Below are positions 46,699-57,649 of a stretch of 64,000 nt of DNA, piece by piece. The position numbers and the translations under genes were made by a program. Source of the DNA: Clavaria fumosa (lineage: Eukaryota; Basidiomycota; Agaricomycetes; Agaricales; Clavariaceae); assembly GCA_951802425.1 (NCBI GenBank), contig OX637796.1, forward strand, positions 4,464,001 through 4,528,000. Direction: 5' to 3'. Position 1 is the first letter of the stretch. Every line of letters starts with the position of its first letter. Under the pieces are notes generated by a model. It ran no database searches, had not been told where the DNA came from, and saw nothing but the letters and a program-made list of their open reading frames with translations.

Positions 46699-49600
46699 AT
46701 GGAGGAAGACGTTCTGAGCGATGTGGTGCCAAGCAATATCGTTTCACGGCAGGTGTGTCATATGTCTTAGAAAATAAAGAGGTATCTTACTCGTCGTAGG
46801 TGAGCGAAGGGCTGGGTGGAGGGAGTTCATGCGACGACGAGATCGCTGTAGCCGCGAAAGATGACCTTTTTGTGAATAAGGGGGATGCGGATGGTGATAT
46901 CGGCTCGTCCCCCACGAAGGCGTCGAAGTCTCAGCAAGCCGTTGTACGCCAGCAACAAAGGCAAAGGCGGAAGACCGAAGAGGGCAAGTTGCAAGAAAAG
47001 AGGCATGAAATGGATAAAGCCAGGGTCTGAAGTTCAACCCGGCCTCGCTTCCTTCCGATGGCTAACTTGTAGTCTCAGATTGCAGACGCCGTAAAGCGAT
47101 ACTCGTATCTCCTTGGTCAAACCGAGTTGTTTAAGCACTTTGTGGACCTCAAGGTTTGAGAGATGTCCTTTTCCAGTCTCCTTTATCCATCCACTCATCT
47201 TCGCCAAGCGTGCGCGAGACCCGAATTACGCAGCTTTAATGGATGCCCAACCGAAGCCAAAAGGTCGTGGTCGTAAGAAAGCAAACGACCAAACGACTCG
47301 CCACCGCAAGTCAGAAAAGGAGGAAGACGAGGAAATGTTGAAAGATGGTGAGCTTGCAGTTGACGGCAGTGACGAACCGTTTGTTTTTGAGGATTCTCCT
47401 GCATGTAAGAATGACCTTCCCTCGTTTCTTCAAGCTCTCATCTCGCCGTTACATGCACAGTCATCAATGGCGAGATGAGAGGATATCAATTGCAGGGTCT
47501 GAACTGGATGATTTCCTTGCACCACAATGGCTTGAATGGCATCCTGGCGGACGAGATGGTTTGTCTCGTTCTGTTCGAAGTCGCTCCCTTCTTATGCATG
47601 TTTTGTCAGGGCCTCGGCAAGACGCTGCAAACTATTTCCTTCTTGGCCTATCTCAAACAATATCGTGGAATACTCGGACCGCATTTGATCGTGGTGCCTA
47701 AGTCTACACTTCAGAATTGGGCGCGGGAGTTCGAAAGATGGACGCCCGGAGTCAATGTCATACTTTTAACAGGCACAAAAGAGGAACGAGCAGAAATTGT
47801 CGCAAATCGGCTTCTACCCCAGGATTTTGAAGTTTGCGTCACCTCATATGAAATTTGTCTCATCGAAAAGAGTACTCTGAAGAAGTTCTCGTTCGAATAC
47901 ATCATCATCGATGAGGCGCACCGAATCAAGAATGTCGATTCCATCCTTGCACAGATCGTGCGCACCTTTACCTCCCGGGGCCGACTCCTCATCACAGGGA
48001 CCCCTTTGCAAAACAGCTTGAAAGAACTGTTCGCCTTGTTGAATTTTATTTGCCCAGAAATTTTCTCAGACTATGCGGATCTGGATAGTTTTCTTCATAA
48101 GGACGGTTTAGATGGTGACGCGGACGACGCAGCCAATAGGAAAGTAGTCGAAGCGCTGCACAAGATTCTTCGACCATTCCTGTTGAGACGCGTGAAAGCT
48201 GACGTCGAGAAAAGTCTTTTACCCAGTACGTTGTTTTCTCTGATGGTTGTGATATCTAATAAAGGTCTTGCGTAGAGAAAGAGATCAATGTATACGTTGG
48301 TTTGACAGATATGCAAAGGAAGTGGTACCGCTCTGTACTGGAAAAGGATATCGATGCTGTCAATGGTAGTCGATGTCAGATGGTCAGAAACGTTCTTACT
48401 GACCGAGTACCAAGGTCTGACTGGCAAGAAAGAGGGCAAAACACGGCTTATGAATATGGTTATGCAGGCATGTACCGTCATCTCGTGTCCTGCTTCCTCT
48501 TAGTGATTTGGACCCTCAGCTTCGCAAAGTCACTTGCCATCCTTATCTCTTCGACGGCGCAGTACGATCTCTGTTTTATTTCAGCAGCGCCTCTCACATT
48601 ACGTACTAGGAACCTGGTCCCCCATATACCACGGACGAGCACCTCGTCGAAAATGCCGGCAAGATGGTCATTCTCGACAAATTATTGAAGTCGCTCCAAG
48701 TAAAGGGATCCCGAGTACTCATCTTCAGCCAGATGAGTCGCGTCTTGGACATATTAGAAGATTATTGTCTGTTCAGACAATACAGTACGTTTTTCTTCCA
48801 GTTTGCTTATCGATTCAACTCACCTGTATCCAGAATATTGCAGAATCGACGGGAGCACCGCACACGAGGATCGAATCCAAGCAATCGACGAATACAACAA
48901 GCCAGATAGCGACAAGTACATTTTCTTATTGACCACACGTGCAGGTGGTCTTGGAATCAATCTGACAACGGCCGACATCGTTATTCTGTACGACTCAGAC
49001 TGGTATGTATACGTTCCGACAATCTCTCAGCAATACGGGAGCTCAATCATTCTTAGGAATCCGCAAGCAGATTTGCAAGCCATGGATCGCGCGCATCGAA
49101 TTGGCCAAAACAAACAGGTTTATGTCTACCGATTTATCACAGAGGGAAGCGTTGAAGAGAGGATGCTTGAGCGAGCAGCGCAGAAGCTACGATTGGACCA
49201 ACTGGTCATACAACAAGGGCGTCAGCAAACCACAAAAGGTCTGTCGAACTGAAGATGAACTGGCACTACTTCTTGACAGATGGATTTCAGCCGCGAATAA
49301 GGATGAATTGCTGGAAATGATAACCCATGGTGCAGAACAAATCATAAGTGGGGAACAAGAGCATGTCGTTCCCGATTTGTCGCAATCTCTGCACGGCGCT
49401 AATGGGGAGATCCAGCATGATGATAAATGATGACATCGAAGCCATCATCAAACGAGGAGAAGAGCGCACAGTAGAACTCAATAGCAAATACTCGGGGCTC
49501 AATCTCGAGGATCTCAGCAATTTCAAGTCTGATGCCTCCGTGCAGCAATGGGAGGGCGAAGACTTCCGGACTGGGGTGGGCCTTTTTCTCTCTTCCATTC

Positions 49601-50982
49601 TGCTCGATGAATGACCTCTCTTTCTAGCGCAAAGCTTTGAACTTCAACCTCTTGTCGCTTTCGAAGCGTGAACGCAAGTCAAATTATTCGGTGGATAACT
49701 ATTTCAAAGATACACTACGTGCCGGCCCGTCCAAAACCGAAAAATCTCTGAAGGTACCTAGAGCTCCGAAACAGATTCAAATGTGCTTGGCATGTTCTCT
49801 CGAAATTTCGGATATGCTCTTAATCTAGGCTTAGAAACGATTTTCAATTCTTTCCCCCGGAACTCGCAAAACTGCAGGAGCGTGAGCTTGCAGTATTTAA
49901 GGTTTGTATAATTCATTAATTGCGCTGTTCATTGAAGGCCTGAGTTTCGTTCTGCAGCGGCTGAATGGAATTCCCGCCACGGTACGGGAGGCGGGTCCAG
50001 ATGATACACCAGAACAACTCGAAGGGGAGCGGCAGGCTGCACAGGATTTTATCGATAATGGTATGACCGTGTCCCCGTAATCTTGGCTTCGCTGAGGCTT
50101 TTCGTAGCCGAAGAACTCAGCGACGATGACTTTGCGCGAATGGAGCTGCTGAAGCAGGAAGGTTTCCCAGATTGGAGTCGCCGTGATTTCCAGCAGTTGA
50201 TCAAAGGTCTAGAACAGCATGGGTGGTCAGTCAAATTCAGTTGCCGAAGTCTTACGGTAATCACTATTTCTCCAGGCCCCAATTCGGCAACTATAGTAGG
50301 TTGACTGCTGAGATCACAGACAAAACTAAGCAGGATGTTGCGCAATACTTTGCGGTGTTTGCAAAAAAGTGGAAGAAGCTTGCAGGCACGTTGTATCTCG
50401 TGCCAATATATATATACCCCATGACACATTCTTCAGAGTATCCCCGTATTCAAGCCAGAATTCTCGAGGGTGAAGCCAGACGAAGCAAGCGCGACCACTT
50501 GATGTATCTTCTCAATGATAAAATCCACTCGGTTACATATCCGATGCAGGAGCTGGAACTGAATTATCCTACTACGAAGGGCAAGGTTTATAGCGAAGAA
50601 GAAGACCGATATCTGCTGTGTCGACTCAGCTACCACGGCATGGGTCGAGAGAATGTGTACGAACTCATCAAGCGAGACATCTCGGAGTTTCCTGTCTTCA
50701 GGTTTGATTGGTTTTTCAAGAGCCGTAGTCCGCAAGAGTTGCAGAGGAGGTGCAATACATTGCTCGGTTTACTGGAGAAAGAAGCTGAGGCAGCAGAAAG
50801 GCAGAAGGAGGAAGCGACGAAGGCCAAGTTGAGCACCGGCGCCAGGACGAAGGTGCGTCTTGTGATGACTAATGAAGCGAGATCTTGTTGATGTGTATAC
50901 TCAGAAGCGACACATCGAGGAGGTGGAAGAACCAGAGACAAAAAAAGAAAAGAAGGCTCCTACTAAGCAGAAAGCAAAATGA
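46699..50982 (+). CDS. ISWI: ISWI-type chromatin remodelling ATPase, 21 exons
   Basis: An SNF2-family ATPase that slides and spaces nucleosomes. Twenty introns: 46753-46799, 47025-47072, 47154-47208, 47405-47460, 47559-47609, 48226-48275, 48366-48414, 48468-48519, 48562-48609, 48785-48833, 49003-49056, 49239-49290, 49361-49415, 49576-49627, 49783-49834, 49902-49957, 50061-50107, 50226-50275, 50386-50436, 50853-50904. The CDS is 3258 nt or 1085 aa, a normal ISWI length. Motifs: acidic N-terminus, KPKGRGRKK AutoN-like patch, ILADEMGLGKT (Walker A, 216-223), [11 protein letters not shown] (DEAH 319-322), [17 protein letters not shown]-type motif, [11 protein letters not shown], then HAND ([14 protein letters not shown]), SANT ([10 protein letters not shown]) and SLIDE ([14 protein letters not shown]) regions and a Lys-rich tail. 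Introns 8 and 19, and probably 13, have GC donors. Transposons begin about 0.5 kb upstream and within 0.2 kb downstream. Confidence 0.95.
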
Positions 50983-51320
50983 CTAAATGCTTCATGAGGA
51001 CAAGGATCACTTTATTAGTAATAAATGTCTCATTGAAATGACAGTTATTTGACAGCAAATTGGGCTGGCTACCTTGTTATTTACACGATGCACAAACAAC
51101 TGTCTAGTTGTGCCATCAGTTGTCATACATGTCATGTCTAGTGACCTGTCTAGTTATCTGTCTAGTTACCTGTCCAGTCATTGTACCTGACACATGACAT
51201 CAGATGAGTTTTGCTGCTCAAACTTTGTCAAAGCTGGTGCACTGGGGACTGGCAATCCCCACTAAAGCCATGTGAATGGTACAACAAGTGACCCAAAAGT
51301 TGTGATGAAGTTGCAGGCTT

Positions 51321-51696
51321 CCACAGGCATTTTGAAGCTTAGTTTTAGTGAGACAAAATGATCACAGATTTAATTTAAGTAAATTGTCCAAGACAAAATT
51401 TCTAAATTTTGCCTCAATATTTAAATACAAGCACTGGTGGTGTAATATAAATTTATTGAGGTCAAAACTAAAAGTTCTGCCTCAGACAATCTGTTTAAAA
51501 TAATCTAGGATTGTTTTATCTCACTAGAATGAATCACCAAACTCAATAGAGAGGCCATAAAGGTGAAAATGATGAGTACAACACCAAATTGCATATATTG
51601 AGTGAGATAAAAATAGTAGAAATATTCTGATTGCTGGGGAATATAGACAACATACATAGGAACAATATTTCTCACTAAAACTAAGCTCAAAAGTGG
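51321..51696. repeat. Foldback (MITE-like) inverted repeat, copy 2
   Basis: Arms CCACAGGCATTTTGAAGCTT at 51321 and the complement AAGCTCAAAAGTGG near 51682-51696; the arm word TTTTAGTGAGA matches copy 1 at 6037-6257. It lies inside the inverted-repeat element. Confidence 0.6.
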
Positions 51697-51754
51697 CTGA
51701 GAAATGCAGGAAATGACACACAGATATCTGCATCCATTTATGGTAACTTGATCT

Positions 51755-52058
51755 TGTCAGACTTAGTCTCACGGTTCACACAACTTAACGTAAGGTCGAT
51801 GATGACAATACTAACATAAGGGGAAAAGGGTACAAGTAAGAAAACGACGTGGTATATATAGCGAGCGGTTCGGGAGTTGCTGGCGTTCCCACGCTCGGAC
51901 CCGTGCGTCACGTGATGCGTCCAGGCCCGGGTCACGTGATTTTCCCATTATGTAATCCACCACCCATTCGGGTCACGTGACTCGTCCGCAAACTTCCCAC
52001 AACTCTTTTGCGATCCTTTCTTGGCCTTTCCAACCTGCTTATGTAAGCGATCCTGACA
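51755..52058 (-). repeat. Gypsy-A3 3' LTR
   Basis: 304 bp. Contains three TCACGTGA palindromes (about 51908, 51932 and 51973), a TATATATA promoter (51852-51859) and TTAGTATTG as the self-priming word. Confidence 0.93.
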
Positions 52059-52069
52059 TCACCCCCCTC
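52059..52069 (-). other. Gypsy-A3 polypurine tract
   Basis: GAGGGGGGTGA on the element strand, adjacent to the 3' LTR and immediately after the pol stop codon. Confidence 0.8.
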
Positions 52070-55000
52070 TTAAGGCTGGGCATCTCGACCTGCCAACTTC
52101 GCCTTGTCAGGGTATTGCTGGAAGAAGTCCCGGAGCAACAGTGCAACGTTAGTGAGGTTGCGACGAGGTTCCCAGGTGTTCTCCTCTGCAGGGTATCCTA
52201 ACCACTTCACCAAATACTTCACTCCCCATCCAACCTTCTTGACATCAAGAATTTCCTCCACCTCATACTCCAAGTGGTCATCGTCAATCGTGGGGGGTGG
52301 GGGTGGAGGCAAGTTCTGGGAAGGGAAAGAGGGAGCAATATACGGGGTGAGTAGCAACTCATTGAAAACCCGGTGAATGCGCCATGCTCGGGGGAGCTTG
52401 ATTTGGTATGCTGCTGGTCCAACCTTCTCTTCGATAGTGAAGGGTCCAGCCTGCTTGTTGTCAAGCTTCTTGGATGGTCGATCCATTTTCAGGTTCCGGG
52501 TATCCAGCCAGACTAAGTCCCCCTTTGAGTATTCACGACTCGGGCGCTTTCCTTTATCATAGCTAGCCTTCATCGCATCTGCCGCCTTCCCCATTGCATC
52601 CCTGGCTGCTCTTTGGGATTCCATGAGCTTGGCCATCCACTCGTCTGCTGCAGGGTTCACTTCAGAGGGCGGCTGGATACCACCATTCCAAGGGTGCCAG
52701 CCATACTCCAGATAGAAAGGTGTGAATCCAGTGGCTGAGTGCTCACGGTTATTGAGCGCGAATTCGGCTGTGGATAGCCACTCTGCCCAATCATCCTGCA
52801 GATGGTCAACATAGGCCTGGAGATACACTTCAACCTCCTGGTTGACCCGCTCTGTCTGTCCATCTGTTTGTGGGTGGAAGGCAGTGCTCGGGTTCGCCTT
52901 AACTCCAATCATCCCATAAAACTCCCTCATGAATCTGGACACAAATTGGGTTCCCCGGTCACTCACAACTTTCTGCGGGACTCCATGGTCGCGGAAGACC
53001 CGGTCTCGAAGGATCCGAGCAGCACCAAGTCCCGTGAGGTCAAGGCCAATAGCTTCGATGAGAGTTCGTTTTGTAAACTTGTCGACAATGACAAGGATCG
53101 CATTGTGACCACGTGAGAGGGGGAAAGGCCCAACAATGTCCCAAGAGATGACTGCCCAGGGGCTCTCAGGGACAGGGTGCGGATGGAGCGGAGCGGTGCG
53201 CCTGGTACGATCAGGCTTGATTCGTTGGCATGTCTCGCATCCACCTGCATACCGATTGGAATCCTTCACCATGCCCACCCACCAGTAGGACCTCAGCAGA
53301 GCCGCCCTCAGTTTCTGTGGACCAGGGTGCCCTGCGATGGGGAGGTCATGCTCAAAGGTGAGCACTGCCTCACGTGCTTCTGGGGGCACCCAAGTGATTT
53401 CTGCCTTCCGCCAGAGTCCCATCTGATCTCTCGTCCACTCATCATCAAGCTCCTCCGGCTTCTGCACATATACCACGCTGTTTTTCTGGAGTAGCGTCTC
53501 CATCTCTGATGTGAACGATGTGTGGGTCTCAGCCTCTGGGAAGACCTGTACTGGTGCATCCTCCTCCACCATCTCTCCATAATCTGGCCTCCGTGAGAGT
53601 GCATCCGCTTTCGTGTTTGACTTCCCAGTACGGTACTTGATCTCGAAGTCAAAGCACTGGAGCTCTCCAACCCAACGGACCTGCCTCGGTTTCAACTTCT
53701 GGGGCTTCCGGAAGTACTGGAGGTTAGCATGGTCCGTCCAGATTTCGATAGTCTCTTCCACCCCAATCAGGTAAGCCCGCCACTCGCGTAGTGCCCAGAT
53801 TACAGCCAGGAACTCCTTGTTGTACACATCATAATTCTTCTCAGCTGCAGTGAGGGCTTTGGAGATGTAGTCTACAACTCTCCAAGTCCCATCCACCTGC
53901 TGCTGTGAGAGAACTCCTCCAGTCGCCAAGTTGCTCGCATCCGTTTCTACCTTCCATCTCCCTTTGTCTTGTGGTAGAGCCAAGACCGGGGCTGATACTA
54001 GTGCCAGGTGGAGATCTTGGAAGGCTGCTTCCTCCTCCTCCTCCCATCTCCATGGGACTTTCCCTGTCAGCCGGAAGAGTGGTTTTGCCCGGGCAGAGAG
54101 ATTCAGGATGTGCCGGCGGAGGTAGTTCAGCATCCCGTTGAATCTTTGTACCTCTTTCACATTTTTCGGTCTGGGCCAGTTACGGATCGCTGCGCCTTTA
54201 GCTGGGTCATGCTCTAGACGGTTGTGGGAGATCTTCATCCCCAGGAAGAAAACCTCACTCTTCTCGAACTCACACTTGCTGAGTCTGAGACACAGGCCAT
54301 TCTCCCCAAACTTCTTCAAGACCCGATCCATCCAATACCGATGTGTAGCCAAATCCTCTGCAAACACTATAACATCATCGACATAGGCTCGGACATGCCC
54401 CCCTGCAATCTCTTCTCTCAACACATGGTTCATGAAGCGCTGGAAGGTTGCAGGTGCATTCTGCAGCCCAAACCACATAACTGCCGGTTCGAAGAGTCCA
54501 CGAGGTGTTAGGAAAGCACAGCAGTGCTGATGTTCTGGCCAGATCTGCATTGATGGGAAACCTCCCTTCACATCAATCTTGGAATAGATGGTCACCCCCT
54601 TTAACACATCCACAGTGTCTCGTATGAGGGGGAGGGGGTACTTGTCTTTGATTAGATACGAGTTCAGCCTAGAGTAATCGATAATCGGCCGCAGCTTGTC
54701 CTTCTCACGTTTGAAGAAGAAGGGGCTCACATACGGGGACTTCGAAGGTCGGATTCGTCCAGAAGCTAGCTGCTCATCCACCCAGCGATTCATTTCCACC
54801 ATCTCTTCTCGCGTCAGAGAGTATAGCTTAGAGGAGAGGTGTCCAGGGTCTGTTTTAAACTCGATTTTGATATCAAAGTCAGGGCGGGAGCGGGGGAGCT
54901 CATCCCACTTTGCTTCACTAAAAACCAAAGGGTAGCGGCTGGGCCAATCAGGGGTAGGGCCAGTGTTGGGAAAACGGGTGTCCGGGATACTGGCTGAGGC

Positions 55001-55693
55001 CAGGGTACTCGCTTTTGGTGGACCTGAGGGTCGAACAGGGGACCGGTGGCTGTGTGGGGAGGAGGCACAGGAGTTGGGGCAGCGGGTGAGCCTTACTTCA
55101 GCTTTCACCCAGTCAATCTCTGGATTATGACGCTTTAGCCAATCATGCCCAAGGATCGCTGTGTGGGACTGAGTCTTCCCTAGCAGGAAGTGGATCCACT
55201 CCTGGTGGTCACCAACTGTCACAAGCAGCTCCATCCCATACCGGATCTTACCATCTCTGTTCTGTGTTCCATCCACATTATACATGGTGATTGGATTCAG
55301 CAAGGGAGATGGTTCCAATCCCACTTTTTTCGCCCACTCCAAGTCCATAAAGCAGTTGGTGCAGCCTGAGTCGACAAGGGCTTTCGTAGTTGCCCCTTTG
55401 CCAGTGCTGAGAGCCTCCAGGTGCACCTGGATGGAGAGCTCTCGGGGCATACACAATAGGGTGTCCTTCAGCACCTCTGCAAGGTGCTTTGTTGGCTCCA
55501 CTTGGCTGCTAGTCCCCTTTTCTCTTTTCGGTATTTCACTTTTAGCGGTTTCCGTTTCCGCTTTGTCCTTCACCTCAGCCCCAATCCGGGTGTGTCTCCG
55601 CTGCAAGATAGTGTATTTTGGGATACTAGCTGTGGGTACAGGGACGGGAGGGGGGCTGGGATATCTACTCCTGAGACTCCAGTTCGGACTCAC
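52070..55693 (-). CDS. Gypsy-A3 Pol: protease, RT, RNase H, integrase, chromodomain
   Basis: An open frame of 1207 aa. Protease ALVDSGCTN (DSG at 108-110), RT core with YVDD at 437-440, RNase H (KVETDASNLATGG), integrase zinc region (HDLPIAGHPG ... CETCQRIKPDR), catalytic core (SWDIVGPFPLSRG, VSDRGTQFVS, FHPQTDGQTERVNQE) and a C-terminal chromodomain (EYEVEEILDVKKVGWG, YLVKWLGYPAEENTWEP). This set defines a chromovirus, whose chromodomain guides insertion into marked chromatin. It begins with an overlap: gag ends TGA at 55690-55692 and the pol frame (-1 relative to gag) runs through GTGA, so pol is probably made by frameshift or reinitiation. The frame is open upstream only to a TGA about 25 nt before the overlap. 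Confidence 0.93.
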   Translation of the reverse strand: MSPNWSLRSRYPSPPPVPVPTASIPKYTILQRRHTRIGAEVKDKAETETAKSEIPKREKGTSSQVEPTKHLAEVLKDTLLCMPRELSIQVHLEALSTGKGATTKALVDSGCTNCFMDLEWAKKVGLEPSPLLNPITMYNVDGTQNRDGKIRYGMELLVTVGDHQEWIHFLLGKTQSHTAILGHDWLKRHNPEIDWVKAEVRLTRCPNSCASSPHSHRSPVRPSGPPKASTLASASIPDTRFPNTGPTPDWPSRYPLVFSEAKWDELPRSRPDFDIKIEFKTDPGHLSSKLYSLTREEMVEMNRWVDEQLASGRIRPSKSPYVSPFFFKREKDKLRPIIDYSRLNSYLIKDKYPLPLIRDTVDVLKGVTIYSKIDVKGGFPSMQIWPEHQHCCAFLTPRGLFEPAVMWFGLQNAPATFQRFMNHVLREEIAGGHVRAYVDDVIVFAEDLATHRYWMDRVLKKFGENGLCLRLSKCEFEKSEVFFLGMKISHNRLEHDPAKGAAIRNWPRPKNVKEVQRFNGMLNYLRRHILNLSARAKPLFRLTGKVPWRWEEEEEAAFQDLHLALVSAPVLALPQDKGRWKVETDASNLATGGVLSQQQVDGTWRVVDYISKALTAAEKNYDVYNKEFLAVIWALREWRAYLIGVEETIEIWTDHANLQYFRKPQKLKPRQVRWVGELQCFDFEIKYRTGKSNTKADALSRRPDYGEMVEEDAPVQVFPEAETHTSFTSEMETLLQKNSVVYVQKPEELDDEWTRDQMGLWRKAEITWVPPEAREAVLTFEHDLPIAGHPGPQKLRAALLRSYWWVGMVKDSNRYAGGCETCQRIKPDRTRRTAPLHPHPVPESPWAVISWDIVGPFPLSRGHNAILVIVDKFTKRTLIEAIGLDLTGLGAARILRDRVFRDHGVPQKVVSDRGTQFVSRFMREFYGMIGVKANPSTAFHPQTDGQTERVNQEVEVYLQAYVDHLQDDWAEWLSTAEFALNNREHSATGFTPFYLEYGWHPWNGGIQPPSEVNPAADEWMAKLMESQRAARDAMGKAADAMKASYDKGKRPSREYSKGDLVWLDTRNLKMDRPSKKLDNKQAGPFTIEEKVGPAAYQIKLPRAWRIHRVFNELLLTPYIAPSFPSQNLPPPPPPTIDDDHLEYEVEEILDVKKVGWGVKYLVKWLGYPAEENTWEPRRNLTNVALLLRDFFQQYPDKAKLAGRDAQP

Positions 55694-56694
55694 TGGGCCT
55701 CGTCTCCAAAATCCGGCTCCTCAACAGGAGCTCTCTTCTCTCTCTCGAGCAAATCCAGGCGGTCTCGGAGCAGTGCGATCTCGTTCTCATAGTCCTCTGC
55801 ACTACGTGCCTGGCTTTCCACGGCACGGACCTGCGGCCTTGGGATCTGCGGACGTGTGTCCTGGAGCTGGCAATCTCTCACCATGTGACCAGCTTGGCCA
55901 CATCGGAAGCAGGTGCGCAACACTCCAGGGGCACGGGCACGATCCACCACCATGGCATCACCGGCATTGGTGGGATGCGGCATGGTGGGAGGGGCAGGGG
56001 TGCGGGCCAGAGGCTGAGCCAGGAAGGGACGGGGGGCTGGGGCGAAGCGGGTTTGTTGAGGGAGGGGGCGGCTGGTTGTGGGCAGAGCAGGACGCACAGA
56101 GTTCTGTTGTGCGATGACTCCATCGAGGCGACGCTGCTGAGTGTCTAGCTTTTCGGCAAGTGCCTTCCACTGCACGTAGGTCTCTGGCATTGGCGAAACA
56201 CCATAGACCTTTCCCCCTAGCCTCCTGCTCAGATTCGACTCCAGCCAATGGACCAGGATGTCCGAATCGGCCACTTCTGTCATCCCCGCTCTTCGGAACA
56301 TCGTTTCGAACTTTGCGAAGAACTCAGGTGCCATCATGACACCCTGTTTCAACCTCGCAATATCTGCGAGGGCAGTCGCACGGTCGTTCGGGTCATCGAA
56401 CGCTCGCTTCATCTCTTCCACAAATTCTGCCCAGGTTCCAACCTCGTTGTTACCCAGGATTTCCTCTCCCTTCACATTTGCCCATTCTGCGGCAAACCCC
56501 TCGCCAGTAATTTTGCTGAGGGTGTAGAGGACCTTTGCCAGGTCCATGGCATAGATTATTGGATTCACCATAAACAGGAGGCGGAGCGACCGGAGGAATG
56601 TACGGAAATTTCTTTTTTGCCCATTGAATGGGGCGACAACTAAATCCAGCCTCGTGGCATGGACTTCAGGCGGGGCGACGTGGTCAGCCATCAC
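55690..56694 (-). CDS. Gypsy-A3 Gag
   Basis: A 334-aa capsid protein. The N-terminal capsid region (FNGQKRNFRTFLRSLRLLF, cited as motif) matches gypsy-A1, with the conserved WAEFVEEMKRAFDD block and a Leu-rich middle. A zinc knuckle CFRCGQAGHMVRDC (C-x2-C-x4-H-x4-C) lies near residue 265, then a short charged tail before the TGA. The start at 56694 is the first of two adjacent Met codons shared with A1. It assembles the particle in which reverse transcription occurs. Confidence 0.92.
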   Translation of the reverse strand: MMADHVAPPEVHATRLDLVVAPFNGQKRNFRTFLRSLRLLFMVNPIIYAMDLAKVLYTLSKITGEGFAAEWANVKGEEILGNNEVGTWAEFVEEMKRAFDDPNDRATALADIARLKQGVMMAPEFFAKFETMFRRAGMTEVADSDILVHWLESNLSRRLGGKVYGVSPMPETYVQWKALAEKLDTQQRRLDGVIAQQNSVRPALPTTSRPLPQQTRFAPAPRPFLAQPLARTPAPPTMPHPTNAGDAMVVDRARAPGVLRTCFRCGQAGHMVRDCQLQDTRPQIPRPQVRAVESQARSAEDYENEIALLRDRLDLLEREKRAPVEEPDFGDEAQ

Positions 56695-57327
56695 AGACCC
56701 TGGTGGTGGTGATGGGGTTTCGGGGACGTCGGTAACAGGGGAATCGGGGGGGAGCTGGGCTCAACCCGGTCTCGGACGCAGACGCTGTAAATAGAATTCC
56801 GGGCCTTGGGCACTCAGGATTTCTTCGATCTCTTAGCAGTCCTGTCCTCTCAGGCTGCTCTCTATGTATCTAGGTACTTATAGAACTCTTATTCTATAAA
56901 ACTTGTTGCTAGCGTGGGGCCCGAATGGTGTCCCAGGTGGTCACTCCACAACTCCTAGTGAGTTGCCTGTGTGCCCTTCTGACAATGGTCACAGAGCAAG
57001 GGCCCTGTCCACTGGACCAGGAAACTACAGAAAAACTATGTATAGGGCCTTTCCGTGCCCTGTACACTACACAATTCACTGGTACGTAGCTGTAAAGCAA
57101 AGTTCCGGGCCTTTGGCACTCGGTGTTTCTTGGGGAGGGTCACAGTAGACTTCCTCCGGGTCTGGTCACGTGTATCTACACACGGTAAAAATTTCACACA
57201 GTTCTGTTGCACACCGTGGGCAGGGTAAAGAGAAAGAGGATGAGGGGGATAAGCTGTCACAGAGTGTGACAGTTTGAGATAGGGGTCCAGGCTAGCTGGG
57301 TTAGGACACGGGGCTAGGGCGGACAGG

Positions 57328-57344
57328 GGTTGATGTTAGTATTG
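57328..57344 (-). promoter_or_regulatory. Gypsy-A3 primer-binding site (self-priming type)
   Basis: Adjacent to the 5' LTR: on the element strand CAATACTAACAT pairs with ATGTTAGTATTG in the 3' LTR (12 nt); the 5' LTR copy has one mismatch after ten pairs. No tRNA-type TGG start. Confidence 0.7.
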
Positions 57345-57649
57345 TGTCAGACTTAGTCTCACGGTTCACACAACTTAACGTAAGGTCAATGATGACGATA
57401 CTAACATAAGGGGAAAAGGGTACAAGTAAGAAAACGACGTGGTATATATAGCGAGCGGTTTGGGAGTTGCCGGCGTTCCCATGCTCGGACCCCATGTGTC
57501 ACGTGATGCGTCCAGGCCCGGGTCACGTGATTTTCCCATTATGTAATCCACCACCCGTTCGGGTCACGTGACTCGTCCGCAAACTTCCCGCAACTCTTTT
57601 GCGATCCTTTCTTGGCCTTTCCAACCTGCTTATGTAAGCGATCCTGACA
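57345..57649 (-). repeat. Gypsy-A3 5' LTR
   Basis: 305 bp. Promoter TATATATA at about 57442-57449; the predicted RNA start is about 43 nt beyond it, at the word that pairs with the primer-binding site. Confidence 0.9.

Larger units (their letters stand above)
51755..57649 (-). mobile_element. Gypsy-A3: near-intact Ty3/gypsy chromovirus
   Basis: A 5.9-kb element with LTRs 51755-52058 and 57345-57649 (about 3 percent different by eye), TGTCAG...CTGACA ends and target duplication GATCT (51750-51754 and 57650-57654). The gag and pol frames are both open. The polypurine tract lies at 52059-52069, directly after the pol stop. The LTR difference suggests insertion some time ago with maintained frames, or recent activity of a diverged lineage. 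Confidence 0.95.

Noticed and set aside
57328..57344. tRNA-primed binding site for gypsy-A3
   Set aside because: No TGG or other tRNA 3'-end complement next to the LTR; the self-complementary word explains the site better.
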